Source of the DNA: Pectinophora gossypiella
Lineage: Eukaryota; Arthropoda; Insecta; Lepidoptera; Gelechiidae
NCBI RefSeq assembly: GCF_024362695.1
Contig: NC_065429.1
Coordinates: 1,644,501 to 1,708,500, forward strand
DNA: 64,000 nt
Reading direction: 5' to 3'
Part shown: positions 40,647 through 51,686 of the stretch, in pieces
How positions within the stretch are numbered: position 1 is the stretch's first letter
How the letters are laid out: every line of letters begins with the position of its first letter
The notes under the pieces: model-generated
The model's database searches: none
The model's input: the letters and a program-made list of their open reading frames with translations, nothing else
What the model was told of the DNA's origin: nothing
Made by a program: the position numbers and the translations under genes

Positions 40647-41024
40647 TGGCCCCGATTCCTGCAGACACCTCCTAATTTTATTTTAGGTTATATCCGTCAT
40701 TTTCGTATCCGTCGAAAAGGAAAGGGACGGATGATTCACAGCTCTTAATTTTAGGAAGAATGAGTAAATGAATGAATAACCCGGGCGAATCAAAAGGTAC
40801 GTCGCTGGTATGCATTCCGTTTGACGTGCTGTCTACTTAACTGTGTCGGGTTATTGACGGGTGTAAAATTTTTAGACGGTTGGTTTAGATTTGTGCTTAA
40901 AATTGACGTGTGTTCCATAAATTTTATGCTTGTCGATTACCCGTCCCTTTCCTTTTCGGCGGATAAGAAAATGACAGATATAACTTAAAATAAAATTAGA
41001 TGGTATTTACAGGAATTAGCACCA
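40647..41024 (+). mobile_element. MITE-N, first of a tandem pair
   Basis: 378-bp copy very close to 12,607 and 37,708. Ends at ACCA, one base before the next copy. Confidence 0.8.
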
Positions 41025-41025
41025 T

Positions 41026-41393
41026 TGGCCCCGATTCCTGCAGACACCTCCTAATTTTATTTTAAGTTATACCCGTCATTTTCTTATCCGCCAAAAAGGA
41101 AAGGGACGGATGATTGACAACTGTTAATTTTAAAATGAATAAATAACAAGGGCGAATAAAATAGGCATCTCGCTGGTATGCAACCCGTTTGACGTGTGCT
41201 GTCGATTTAATTCTGTCGGGTTATTGACCAATATATAAATTTGGGCGGGTTTTTAAAATTCCTGCCTAAAATTGACGTGTGTTCCATAAATTTTATGCCT
41301 GTCGATTATCCGTCCCTTTCCTTTTGGGCGGATAAGAAAATGACGGGTATAACTTAAAATAAAATTAGATGGAGTGTACAGAAATCAACACCA
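41026..41393 (+). mobile_element. MITE-N, second of a tandem pair
   Basis: 368-bp, more diverged copy (CAGAAATCAACACCA end) immediately following the first. The two subtypes differ, so this is an insertion next to an existing copy, not a local duplication. Confidence 0.8.
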
Positions 41394-42290
41394 TTACTTA
41401 ACTTTATTTTAGAGATGTCCCACTGCTAGGTTGAAAGAGCCCAAATCAGTATTATAAGAAACTTATAATAAAAAGACAAAAAACCTTGACGTTATAAAAA
41501 ATCCTAAAACAAAATTAAATAAATAACATACCTCATCACGCGATCCAGATGAAAATCCCAAAAGGCACAGCCATTATTAAAAAAAAAACAACTTTTTCAA
41601 CAAACAACAATAGTCCTTACATTATAACACGCACTGCACACACTGAATCGAAATTAAAAATAAGAACTGTCAAATGTGATCTGTCAAAAAGCGCGCGAAT
41701 GGATTCGCGTCAAAATCGAATTTGGACTAATTATTATTATTTTTAATTAAATTAATTAGTTTCCTTGGAGAAGGTATTTTATGAGGCAACGTTCCGGAAT
41801 CGACTGTCAAAAACGTCAGCTGTCAAATTCGCGAGGCAAAGAGGTCGGATCAATTTATATTTTTGAGCACAATTTCATGAATTGGTTGAAAAAACTTTTT
41901 TGTTATCGAGATAAGTCCGCGAACCGCGAACGCCCGTACCGACTGGCGAATGGGGCCGGCCCCCCCCACTTTGGGGCCTTGCGGGGCGGGGCCTCAATTT
42001 GCCCCCACGAGGGCGGGGCCTAGCTTGGCCTTTTTTCTGCGCCTATTTATACGAATTTTTATTTCTCTTTTATTATTTTTCGTCGAGCGTTTTATTATAT
42101 TGTAATGTTTGTTTGTTTGATTTAAATAAAGTGTTGTTGGCTGTGTTCGTATTGACGGGTGATGATTCCGTCGACTTAATTGACCGAACGGTTTTGAACG
42201 CGACGTTTGGTTGACTTTTTTTTTTAAAGTCCGCTGGAAGTTTGGTTGAAGTCATTGTCGAATGGAATTTAAAAAATGTACCTCGTTAAA
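41394..42290. promoter_or_regulatory. GC-rich promoter-like island, possibly bidirectional
   Basis: 41,940-42,020 is strikingly GC-rich for this window, with two GC boxes (GCGGGGCGGGGCC and GAGGGCGGGGCC) and GGGGCCGGCCCC. On the plus side follow CTATTTATACG (TATA-like) and TTCGTCGAGCG. On the minus side a possible untranslated first exon ends in GATGAG|GTATGT at about 41,531, after a 12-codon upstream frame. It could be the promoter of the upstream noncoding exon that the invected-like gene requires, about 19 kb away, or of an unannotated transcript. Inference from composition and splice-like signals only. Confidence 0.3.
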
Positions 42291-42294
42291 TATA

Positions 42295-43165
42295 GCTTGT
42301 TTAGAATGACAAGGTCAGAAATATGCTACTACAGTCTGGAAAGAAAAAGACATACCTAATGGCGCCTTATTATCTAGCTAGTACGGAAAATACAATGTAC
42401 CTGGGTCGTTCTTCTTTTTTATCGACAATGATCTGTCCTTCGTTCTGCTTCTGATAAGATATGTTTTAGAATTTTATTTCATGTTTTGATTGTCCAAAAA
42501 TATAGTTATCTTATTATACTCAAAATACAAGCAAAATACTAATCGGTTCCTCAATTAGTTATTAACGTAGCTTGATCGTTTTTCACAAAATTCTGTGACA
42601 GAGTGGTAAATTGAAATGCTGTCTCCGATGAAAAGGGCCACTCTGTCACAATATTTTTTGGAATGCGCCTGCAAAGAAAAGTATGTTACCAAGATAAAGA
42701 GAACCACGAAATAGTCCTCTACAGACACATATTTATATGATGTTTTAAAATAATTATTGCCGTTATAATTTTAAAGATGTTAAATCCGATAAATCGAGAA
42801 AATGTCTTTTTATTGTCGATAAAAAATAAGAACGACCCACCTACCACTTTTAAAGCGAATAAATGAATTATGATTTAAACAACTTACATAGGTATTGAAA
42901 CCAAAATATGACCGAAAGGAAATAAAACCGGGTGACCGCCATCAGCGCTCCCCATTTGTCCGGCCAAGTAGCTAATGCAATTTGCGGCAAACCTACAATA
43001 AGTCACGTCAAAAAAAAAGATAACAAACATGACTTGCTTAATAAAAAAAATGAACTATTGGCTATCAAATTCGCTACATTCTTTAATTTGCTACCCCCTG
43101 AGGGAGAGGGCGTGAACTGCGAAAAAATAAAAGCAAATAGGTCAGAAATATGATACTACAGTCTA
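42295..43165 (+). repeat. Locally duplicated segment, left copy
   Basis: ACCACTTTTAAAGCGAATAA (42,841) to GGGCGTGAACTGCGAAAAAA is repeated at 44,957-45,250. Within it 42,945-43,015 is a LINE-D 3' end. GGTCAGAAATATG(C/A)TACTACAGTCT occurs at both 42,313 and 43,138, as a direct repeat bounding about 825 bp. Confidence 0.6.
42594..42650. repeat. 13-bp perfect hairpin
   Basis: TGTGACAGAGTGG and its exact reverse complement CCACTCTGTCACA enclose a 31-nt loop. Confidence 0.65.
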
Positions 43166-43177
43166 GAGAACATACAT

Positions 43178-43400
43178 ACATACATAAACTCACGCCCGTA
43201 ATCCCTAAAGGGGTGGGCAGAGCCACAAGTAATCAAAGACAACTTGCAGCCACTGTTGATACGATGTCGTAAGCTGGATATGATGAACCTTATGGTGATA
43301 AGGGATCAGCCTATCGCCCATAACATTAGTCCATCATGTTAGAGGACACAATCCCTCTGTCGGTTTTTACGACATGCCCGGGAAGACAAGCAGCTGAACG
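43178..43400 (+). repeat. Dispersed repeat T
   Basis: CATAAACTCACGCCCGTAAT through AACTTGCAGCCACTGTTGAT to TTTACGACATGCCCGGGAAG. Inverted copies at 45,495-45,660 and 48,923-49,145. Likely a non-LTR 3' end, since the inverted copies finish with GTATGTATGTAT-type tails. Confidence 0.6.
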
Positions 43401-43880
43401 TGCAAAAATAATAAAAATAGAAATTAAAATCAAAATCAATAATTTATGTAAGTACTTTCCTCTGGTGGAGTATTTTTCTGTTTTTTTTTTTTTTGTTGTA
43501 GTGTTGCCTGGCTGTAACTTTTCATACCTTTTGTTGTTCCGTTAATTATTATTTTTTAAACAAATTCTACATACTTACATGTTAATTACATAAGTTGTGC
43601 ACGTCTGTAATTGGTGCAAGTACTAGTACTAGCCTTAAGAAAGTTTTATTAATTGTTGTGTGTTTGTACTGTTGATGTGGCTAATAAAAAAAAATAAAAA
43701 ATAAAATAAAAAAAAGTATTGGATTACCAGCCAAATAGGTAGGCTAAATAAACGTACAGTGAATGCCAATCCGCAAAAACAATACATATTGCGTTGTACA
43801 GATTTAACATGATACCTATTTTGTCATTTAGTTATGTTTATTCATTCATCAGGCCTCATACATCTTATTCAGATGATTTC
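43401..43880 (+). mobile_element. A-rich possible LINE 3' end and flank
   Basis: No gene. 43,545-43,715 resembles 3,460-3,620 (GTTAATTACATAAGTTGTG, then TGTTGATGTGGC) and ends in a long A-rich tail. Probably the 3' end of a degenerate LINE. Confidence 0.35.
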
Positions 43881-44712
43881 TAGGGATTAGGAATAGATCT
43901 CGATATGAATATGACATGGAAATCACATATACAAAGATTAAAAAACAAGCTGTCGTCTTTCACCTACGCGCTCTACCAACTGAAACGCGCATCGGACTTC
44001 AACACGGCGCTTGCAGCATATTACGCGTATGCGCATTCAAGATTGTCGTATGGCATCATAATATGGGGTAACTCCTGTGATGTACAAGACATATTTATAA
44101 TACAAAAGAAATATGTACGAATCCTAGTTAACATTGAACAAACAGTATCTTGCAGATCTTATTTTATAAAACACAAAATATTGACCCTTACTTCTATCTA
44201 CATACTCGAGTCATGCAAATTTATTAGAAATAACCCAGACTTATACACACCAATGGATAGTAGTAAAAAAAGAAATGATCGCAACAAATATAAATTGATA
44301 AAACCGGCAACAAGTATGAAACTAGTATCTAATAGTCCCCATCACATGCTAATAAAAATATACAACCATCTACCGAATAAAATAAAAAGTACTGAAAAAG
44401 TTAATTTATTCTCTAATAGTCTAAAAACATTCCTTATTAGTAAATGTTATTATAATATTACAGAATTTTTTAATGATGATATAAATAAATATATATAGTA
44501 GGTTATTAATTTAAGTGTAAAGTTCCTAAAGAGTAGATTTAAGATATGTTAGTTATAGATTCCTTTTATATTGTTATTATTTTTAAGTAATCGGCAACTA
44601 GTTGCCCCTATTGTTTGCTGTGCCCTAGCAGGGCGTCACATGTACGCATATTTATTACAACACCTTGTATAACTTGTGACTTGCAATAAACTTATATTCT
44701 ATTCTATTCTAG
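43881..44712 (+). mobile_element. 5'-truncated CR1/Jockey-type LINE: RT C-terminal region
   Basis: The 197-codon frame at 43,905-44,498 is preceded in frame by LGIDLD. It includes YYAYAHSRLSYGIIIWGNS, Q....R.L..-hydrophobic and YNHLPNKIKS and ends YYNITEFF. This is the thumb and C-terminal region of CR1-type RTs (the Y....S.L.YG...WG motif). A 3' UTR follows with CAATAAACTTATATTCTATT and an ATTCT pentamer tail. RT catalytic motifs are missing by 5' truncation. Its C-terminus is the same type as at 31,084-31,560, and possibly the same clade as the element at the window end. Confidence 0.75.
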
Positions 44713-44836
44713 GATGCATCGCATCGCATGTTTATAATTATAATTTAACTTCTCAATTCAGCTTCACAGCACAGCAAAATGTACTTAATTTTCCAAATTA
44801 AGTAGGTACCTACCTATATCGTTGCAGTATACTTTT

Positions 44837-45285
44837 GCCCGGCCAAGTAGTTAATGCCATTTGCGGCAAAACTACAAGTCGCGTCAAAAAAAGAACGAAA
44901 CAAAATATTGTTCTCCATTCAAAATTATTTAACTAGTACGGAAAATACACTGTACCTACCACTTTTAAAGCGAATAAATGAATTATGATTTAAACTACTT
45001 ACATAGGTATTGAAACCAAAAGATGACTGAACGAAAAAAAAAACGAGTGACAACCATCAGCGCTCCCCATTTGTCCGGCCAAGTAGCTAATGCCATTTGC
45101 GGCAAACCTACAATACCTAAGTCACGTCAAAAAAAAGATAACAAACATGACTTGCTTAATAAAACAAAATACACGATTGGCTATCAAATTCGCTACATTC
45201 TTTAATTTGCTACCCCCTGAGGGAGAGGGCGTGAACTGCGAAAAAATAAAAGAAGCCCTCCAAAAGAGGGCGATTTTTAATTAGT
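44837..45285 (+). repeat. Locally duplicated segment, right copy, with LINE-D ends
   Basis: 44,957-45,250 repeats 42,841-43,130, including the LINE-D 3' end and the downstream TGCTACCCCCTGAGGGAGAG. An additional LINE-D piece lies at 44,837-44,890. The copies differ by scattered substitutions and a small insertion. Confidence 0.6.
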
Positions 45286-45494
45286 CACCTTTTTTAAACG
45301 TATTTTAAGATGGATGCCTCGTTTGCATGAGTTAGTAGCTATTATCTTAAACAAAAAAAGTCAAAAATATTTATTTTTCAAAATTGGTTTACACGGTTAG
45401 CGCTTTATTTAAATACTTATAGATACCACCTACAATTTTTCTTTTTAATAAATGGCTCAAGTAATTATAGTTTTTTTTAAACGTAATATTGGAC

Positions 45495-45660
45495 TTTTTC
45501 AGCTACTCGTTCCCGGACATGTCGTAAAATCCGACAGAGGTCCTTTCTAACATGATGGACTAATGTTATGGGCCCTTGTCACCATAAGGTTCATCATATC
45601 CATCTTACACTTCGTATCAACAGTGGCTGGAAGTTGTTTTTCATTACTTATGACTCCCAC
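45495..45660 (-). repeat. Dispersed repeat T, inverted
   Basis: CGTTCCCGGACATGTCGTAA through AACATGATGGACTAATGTTA to CAACAGTGGCTGGAAGTTGT. Confidence 0.6.
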
Positions 45661-45709
45661 TCATTAAAAATTACGTGTGTGAATTCTTGTAGGTAAGTAT
45701 GTAGGTAGG

Positions 45710-45859
45710 TACAGTCATGAGCAATATAATGTACCCACTTTAGGACTCTGTCGCACTAACATATTTGACATTTAGTGAGACTTACAGTTCAATTTGTCAA
45801 AAAAGTTAATTTGACATGGTACCAAAGTTTATACATACATATTAATGCTCGTGACCGTA
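45710..45859 (-). mobile_element. MITE-S
   Basis: TACAGTCATGAGCAATATAA to TAATGCTCGTGACCGTA. TA at both edges. Confidence 0.8.
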
Positions 45860-46061
45860 TTCGCTCTTATTATAAAGTAAAATTTGATTTGTCATACTTT
45901 TTAATTGGCCAACAAGAATTTAAGCTATGTAATGATATAAATTATGTTAGCTGTAACAAACAAAGCAAGTAAGTATGCAGAAACAATCAAAAAAATAAAA
46001 AATGGTCGAGTCTACTGTGTTAATGCTTGTGACCGTAAGTACGTAACATAAACAGCCTATG

Positions 46062-46207
46062 TACAGTCACGAGTACTAATATGTATACACTTTGAAACCA
46101 TGTCACATTAACTTTTTTGGCAAATTAAACCGTAAGTCTCATTAAATGTCAAATATGATAGTGCGACAGGGTTCTAAAGTGGGTACATGATATTGCTCAT
46201 AACTGTA
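46062..46207 (+). mobile_element. MITE-S
   Basis: TACAGTCACGAGTACTAATA to GCTCATAACTGTA. A further end fragment (GTTAATGCTTGTGACCGTA) lies at 46,018-46,036. Confidence 0.75.
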
Positions 46208-47218
46208 CGTCTCACAGCTAGATACAAACCTTTATTCAGCCTGCAGTTATGGAGCATACTCCACCACACTGCTCCAGTGCGAGTCGCTAGATGTGCCAGT
46301 AACAGCGACTAACGGCAAGTTACTATCACCGTCTAAACAGGCCGGCCGGCCATTACCAGAAAAAGGGGGGAAAAATAAGTCTTTTTCTCGTAAAACAAAC
46401 TCGTCGGCACTTAGTGAGACTTAGCCGTAACTTAGTGAGTTTTAATTAAATGTTTTTTTTACAAGTCACTCCTGCAAGAGGCTGGAGGAATAAAGATAAA
46501 TTGTTCTGAAGGTGGTGTTCTGTTACGGCGAAGAACAAATGCTGAGTTCATTATGCTATAGTTTTACCACCACGGAACTATAGAATAAGGAATAATACTG
46601 CGTATATAGAACGGCAACTCTCCGCTCCCCACCAGTGGCTGAGCTAGGTTTACCTCACCCCCTCTCGAACATAGTTTAGACTTGAATCGGATGGTGTCAG
46701 ACGTCACACACACAGATGCGCGTGTACGATAACGTCAATGTGTAGTGTCTGTGTAAAACGAGGTGTTTTGTATGAAGTGTCCGGGGTGTAGCGGAATAGA
46801 AGAAAGTGGATGGAAAGGCCCTAACGCGCATTTTGTATGAGAACCGCTGTCGCCGGTTCAACCCCACTCTCTTTTACTACTACTCCTGCAAACAGATAAC
46901 TACGATAGCTCTACTGCTTCTCAATTTCCATAACCACTTTAATAATAATAATAATAATAAAAGTTTATTTCGGACTTATAAAAAAAACATCCATATTTGT
47001 TAGTAATATTACAAACTTAAATCTAGTATTAGTAACAAATAAGTAATCGAGGCCGGTTGGACCCCCGATGGCGGCAGACTATATTTGTTTGACTGCGTGC
47101 AGTCGTATCCATCGGGCCAGCAACCGTGAGTCCCACCGGTCCACCAGCGCGCGCAGGATGACGTGACTTTACCGGCAATGTATATTTTATGTGATAGGCT
47201 ACAATTTTGTCGGTCATC
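46208..47218. other. Mostly unassigned; SINE-B scrap and AAT microsatellite
   Basis: 46,245-46,275 is a SINE-B tail scrap (GGAGCATACTCCACCACACT). An AAT repeat lies at 46,942-46,962. The palindromic CAGGCCGGCCGGCC at 46,339-46,352 has no known role. No gene. Confidence 0.5.
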
Positions 47219-47545
47219 ACTAATTTAAGAGCCACGCTCTTGTCGGTGTAGCATCCTCCATGCTACAGAGAAAAATAGAACAGTGGTTTCCCTCTTGCCT
47301 TCCGCCCCACGGTACTCTGTCTGACGCAAGTGGGATGGCGCCCAGAGTAGTCTACTTCAAAGCCGTAATAGGACTCCTGTCCTCCGCCTCTGAATAGTAC
47401 TGACAGTTACTGCTGCCCTCTGTCAGGTTGCAGGTTACAGTCCCTGTGACTTGCCCCTTCCGTCCTGCATTACTGTACCGATGGCTTCCACCTCCGCCTC
47501 AGCAACCGTTGAGGTCTTCACCAGTATCCCCGGGCAAGTGTTCTG
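47219..47545 (-). mobile_element. LINE-H, longest copy
   Basis: Minus strand. It begins with the QERGS-stop end (plus-strand TTAAGAGCCACGCTCTTGTC) and extends through the ACAGAGGGCAGCAGTAACTG relative to GGAGGTGGAAGCCATCGG. It covers both LINE-H pieces seen separately at 1,280 and 40,157. Confidence 0.6.
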
Positions 47546-47954
47546 CGGATTTAAAGATAATTTTATCATTAGTTTTTTAAAATATTGCATACAAAAGTAA
47601 TTTTTAAATTATTCTTTCTTGTACTTTGATCTTATCTGTGCGTATTACAGGTTATTCTGTTACTAGTCCATCAAGAAATTCTAGAAGAAATGTTTATAAA
47701 AAATAGTTACAAAGTAATTGGTACTGATGGATGTCTAATTAGTAATTATAATCAATTCTCTCCAATCTTAATACATTGCACCTGAAATTCTGAATCGGTA
47801 TAGACAACCGCAATGTCGGATGTAGATTATGTCAGGGGCTGGTTGCAAAAATAATAAAAAAAGAAATCAAAATCAAATCAAAAATCAATCATTTATTTGG
47901 TTTCTTCTGTAGTATTGGCCTTCCAGCCAAATAGATAGGTACTTAGTGAATGCC
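47546..47954. other. Unassigned sequence
   Basis: AT-rich; no gene or repeat copy recognised. Confidence 0.45.
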
Positions 47955-48200
47955 AATCCCCAAAAACAATATAGATGGCGTTGTACAGATTTAAAGTGAT
48001 AATTACCTATTTTCTCATTACTGGGGTACATAATTGTTCAAAAATATAAGCTAATGGCAGAGGCATATATAAAAATAATTGTTGCTTGATATTTAGATCA
48101 GATTATGTAAAGAATTATGTTGCTACCTATATTGCTTCTCTTTATTTTGATCAGAATAATAATGGGTGGATGATGTGTTGTGCCTGGGTCATGACAAATC
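47955..48200 (+). repeat. Repeat V copy
   Basis: AACAATATAGATGGCGTTGT to GGATGATGTGTTGTGCCTGG, closely matching 39,072-39,335. Confidence 0.65.
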
Positions 48201-48258
48201 ATTTATACCCAGAAAGAAAGATATTTTATGTCTGTTTTTTTTTAAATTTCCGTGTACA

Positions 48259-48375
48259 ATACAATACAAATATACTTTATTGCACACAACATACAATTAA
48301 CAAGTTTTACACAAAACATACACGAAAGATACAGTACTTACAATCTGGCGGCCTTATTCAACAATCAACAATTTA
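48259..48375 (-). mobile_element. LINE-K 3' end fragment
   Basis: ATACAAATATACTTTATTGC to AATCTGGCGGCCTTATTCAA. Confidence 0.55.
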
Positions 48376-48714
48376 TTATCAATAAAATAAAAATGGATTT
48401 TATATTTATGCTCAGTAATACCTTTTGCTCTGATTAATTTGTCACTAGTGCGTGTAAAAGTAAAGATAAATTATAAAATGCTAATCTAGAAATAGAATCT
48501 AGTCTAAGATCATCAAAAATCAATCTCATTTTACTTTTCGACTTATTTTCGAATTTCATCGACTCGCAAAGAAGAAGAATGAGTACGACGTTTGACCGCT
48601 TTTATTGATGACGTCACAGGACAGTATTTCCATACAAACTCCAAAGAAAACTTTCGTTTTGACGTTTCGTCAAAAAGTATCTCATTTGACTAGGTTGGCA
48701 AGTAGCTTATTAAC

Positions 48715-48765
48715 AGGGTTGATGAGGTTGGTAATCCACCTCATAACCCACACGATGGAAGAAGA
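48715..48765 (+). mobile_element. SINE-A tail scrap
   Basis: AGGGTTGATGAGGTTGGTAA to CCCACACGATGGAAGAAGA. Confidence 0.55.
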
Positions 48766-48922
48766 CAGTGAACTTTATTACTTAATAATAATTGTTACTA
48801 ATTGTAATCAACAGTACAGGTACTTTCTTACCTAATGCTTTAATTTGTCGTTTCACTAGAACAAGTAGATAGGTCATCTGCTTCTATGCTGTTCTGGGAG
48901 CAAATAAAAAACATAGAACACG

Positions 48923-49145
48923 TTCAGCTGCTTGTCTTCCCGGGCATGTCGTAAAAACCGACGGGATTGTGTCCTCTAACATGATGGACTAATGTTATGG
49001 GCGATAGGCTGATCCCTTATCACCATAAGGTTCATCATATCCAGCTTACGACATCGTATCAACAGTGGCTGCAAGTTGTCTTTGATTACTTGCGGCTCTG
49101 CCCACCCCATTAGGGATTACGGGCGTGAGTTTATGTATGTATGTA
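48923..49145 (-). repeat. Dispersed repeat T, inverted, full tail
   Basis: CAGCTGCTTGTCTTCCCGGG through AACATGATGGACTAATGTTA to ACGGGCGTGAGTTTATGTAT GTATG. Confidence 0.6.
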
Positions 49146-49160
49146 TGTAAGTAGATAGGT

Positions 49161-49451
49161 CATCATCATCATCAGCCCATTAACGTACCCACTGCTGGGG
49201 CACGGGCCTTCCCTATGGATGGATAAGATCGGGCCTTAAACCATCACGCGGGCCCAGTGCGGATTGATGGTTGTTAACGACTGCCAATGCAGCCGGGACC
49301 AACGGCTTAACGTGCCTTCCGAAGCACGGAGGAGCTCGAGATGAAAACTTTCTTTTTGTGGTCACCCATCCTATGACCGGCCTTTGCGAAAGTTGCTTAA
49401 CTTCAACAATCGCAGACCGAGCGCGTTTACCGCTGCGCCACCGAGCTCCTC
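49161..49451 (-). mobile_element. SINE-C with 11-bp target duplication
   Basis: Full-length minus copy. AGTAGATAGGT flanks at 49,150-49,160 and 49,452-49,462. It inserted beside the tail of repeat T. Confidence 0.85.
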
Positions 49452-49462
49452 AGTAGATAGGT

Positions 49463-50723
49463 ACGTACGTAAATATAAAACTATAAACCATAGTTAAGAA
49501 TGATAAATCTCTTTGCAAATGGCTCCGCGATCTACAAGCTCAAATAACCCCATCTAATGCAATAATTACAGCTCATTATTTACTTCTTACAAAACCCCGC
49601 AAAAAACCAACATGAAAAAGCCGCGAGCAAGAAACACCGACTAATAAAGATCGTATATCAATAAAAATCTGGGTGAGTTAATTTTTTCATCAGTGTTGCA
49701 AATTGTGCATGCTAGCGCCATCTGTTGTCAAGTAGACTACACTATTATGCATTCCGCCCTCTATTGTGGAATAGCGGTACTATTCTGATATAAAGCTGAG
49801 TATGAAGGGACAATAGTTCGATAAATAACTACTAGATGGCGCTTGTTTATTAGCGACATCTATCGGGAAAAACTTATACTAAATAAGTAAGTTACGGTCT
49901 CGTAAAATAATTTTGATTAATCATGCAAGTAGCAATTATATGTCTAATAACTTGTAAATTAAATCGTTTTACTAAGTTTAAATATTCTGCAATCATATCC
50001 GTTGTCCTCGCAAAAAGATTTTATGCAAAATGTATCTTCTTTATAATTAATAAGTAAATAAGTAACTAGATAGTGTTGGCAATTTCAAAAAAGGAACGTC
50101 ACGTCACTTTTTAAGAGAAAAACGTTTTGGCGGGTGTTCCGTCTGCGACTACGAGGAAAGAAAAACAAGTGAAGACGATTATTGTCGAGAGAAGCAAAAA
50201 CTGAAAGACTATTTGTTGTATTCTTTAGTATAATATTTCTTATTACAATTTGTAGTAATAATATTTGGTTTCCGTAATAAGAGTGATATTTGTGGTACTT
50301 CATTTTACTGATTAAAACTGGGTATATTACTAATATTTACGTTTTATTGTAGAGTTTGCTAACAATAGAAATAGCGCAATATATCAGGAGTAAGTGTAAT
50401 AAATATCAATTTAATAACTGTGTAGGTATAATGATGGTATGAAAGTGAAATAATCATATTTACAGAAGCCGGTAGTGTACAGACCGCGCCGCGCATAATC
50501 AAAATAGACCGAATATATTTATCAACATCGTCATAGAGAAGACAAGACACGCAGACTGGCCTGGGTTGGTTTTTTAATTACCTACTTATCGTAGTTACAA
50601 AGTGGATAGCCGTGACACAGTTATCTGTGGCTATAATTTGCAGATGATTAGCCTAGTAAATTACTATGTATAATTCAGTGGACACAGAGTAAGCCGTAAT
50701 AATTAAAAGACAAAATGAATCTG
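49463..50723. other. Unassigned stretch with paired CTCF-like motifs
   Basis: No gene recognised. Apart from the motifs at 49,713 and 49,829, no repeat copy was identified. Confidence 0.45.
49713..49845. promoter_or_regulatory. Two divergent CTCF-like motifs
   Basis: AACAGATGGCGCTA read on the minus strand (49,713-49,726) and TACTAGATGGCGCTT on the plus strand (about 49,830-49,844) both match the insect CTCF core AGATGGCGC as I know it. A similar core occurs in transposon-derived repeat V, so these may also be transposon-derived. Confidence 0.3.
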
Positions 50724-50872
50724 TACAGTCATGAGCAATATAATGTACCCACTTTAGGACTCTGTCGCACTAACGTATTTGACATTTAGTGAGACTTACA
50801 GTTCAATTTGTCAAAAAAGTTAATGTGACATGGTACCAAAGTGTATACATATTAATAATGCTCGTGACCGTA
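50724..50872 (-). mobile_element. MITE-S
   Basis: TACAGTCATGAGCAATATAA to AATGCTCGTGACCGTA. Confidence 0.8.
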
Positions 50873-51282
50873 CACCTAATCAGACGTTTCGAAAAAAGTA
50901 TGTCGTTAATGTGACGGATTGACAATCTCACATCACATAAACAAAATCTACGACCAGAGTTCTCGAATGTCATCGTAAAATCATCCTTTCTCTTTTAGTC
51001 TTAGCGGCATCCTTTTCTGACGCATAGCAGCGTCCTTGTCATTATTTTAGAGAATAGTCAAGAGGTTCCAACTTAGATTATTGACCATAGAGTATGAAAT
51101 AAGGAGCGGGAAAAGCAAGAAGAGCAGATTCTAAAATGATCGAAGTATGATGAAGTGGAAAAGTGAAAGTAAAGAAATATAATGTAGTGTTCGTGTAGTG
51201 TTCAAGTGACGGACGCGTGAAGTGCCAAATAAAGTAGAGTGACGGTGACATAGTTATACTGTGTAGCTCTATACGAGTGCTG
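50873..51282. other. Unassigned sequence between two MITE-S copies
   Basis: No gene recognised. Confidence 0.45.
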
Positions 51283-51420
51283 TACAGTCATGAGCAATAT
51301 CATGTACCCACTTTAGAACCCTGTCGCACTATCATATTTGACATTTAATGAGACTTACGGTTTCATTTGTCAAAAAAGTTAATGTTTCAAAGTGTATACA
51401 TATTAGTGCTCGTGACCGTA
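51283..51420 (-). mobile_element. MITE-S, slightly shortened
   Basis: TACAGTCATGAGCAATATCA to TAGTGCTCGTGACCGTA, about 260 bp upstream of the reductase exon 1a. Confidence 0.75.
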
Positions 51421-51604
51421 CTGTGTGTGTAGAGAATAAATTCTTTCTTCTATATTCTAGTTTCTTTTCAATCCCGAAACCCCCTGCCATAACATTAATA
51501 ACATTAATAGCGACTGCGTGCGGTGCAATGCAGACCCTCTGATGGCCTCACAGACCCCGAGTAGGCACAATACCAATCCCAGACCAGTCTGTATTTCGAA
51601 CAAT

Positions 51605-51677
51605 CTATGAGTCAGTGTAATTCCACGTCGAGTCGCGAGCAGTTAGGTTAGTTGCCGGCTGCGAGGCGAACAATACT
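51605..51677 (+). promoter_or_regulatory. Candidate core promoter and 5' UTR of the reductase
   Basis: TCAGT at 51,612-51,616 matches the arthropod initiator. AGTTAG at 51,641-51,646, the DPE distance, matches five of six DPE positions. TGAGTCA at 51,608-51,614 is an AP-1-like site overlapping the initiator. The implied 5' UTR is about 64 bp to the ATG at 51,678. No TATA box is evident. Confidence 0.4.
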
Positions 51678-51686
51678 ATGGCCAAG
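51678..51686 (+). CDS. Reductase exon 1a (MAK)
   Basis: Three codons, ATG GCC AAG, followed by the donor GTTAGTG. It joins in phase 0 to VQIPTTTLNNGK, giving a start of conventional AKR length. Confidence 0.65.
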
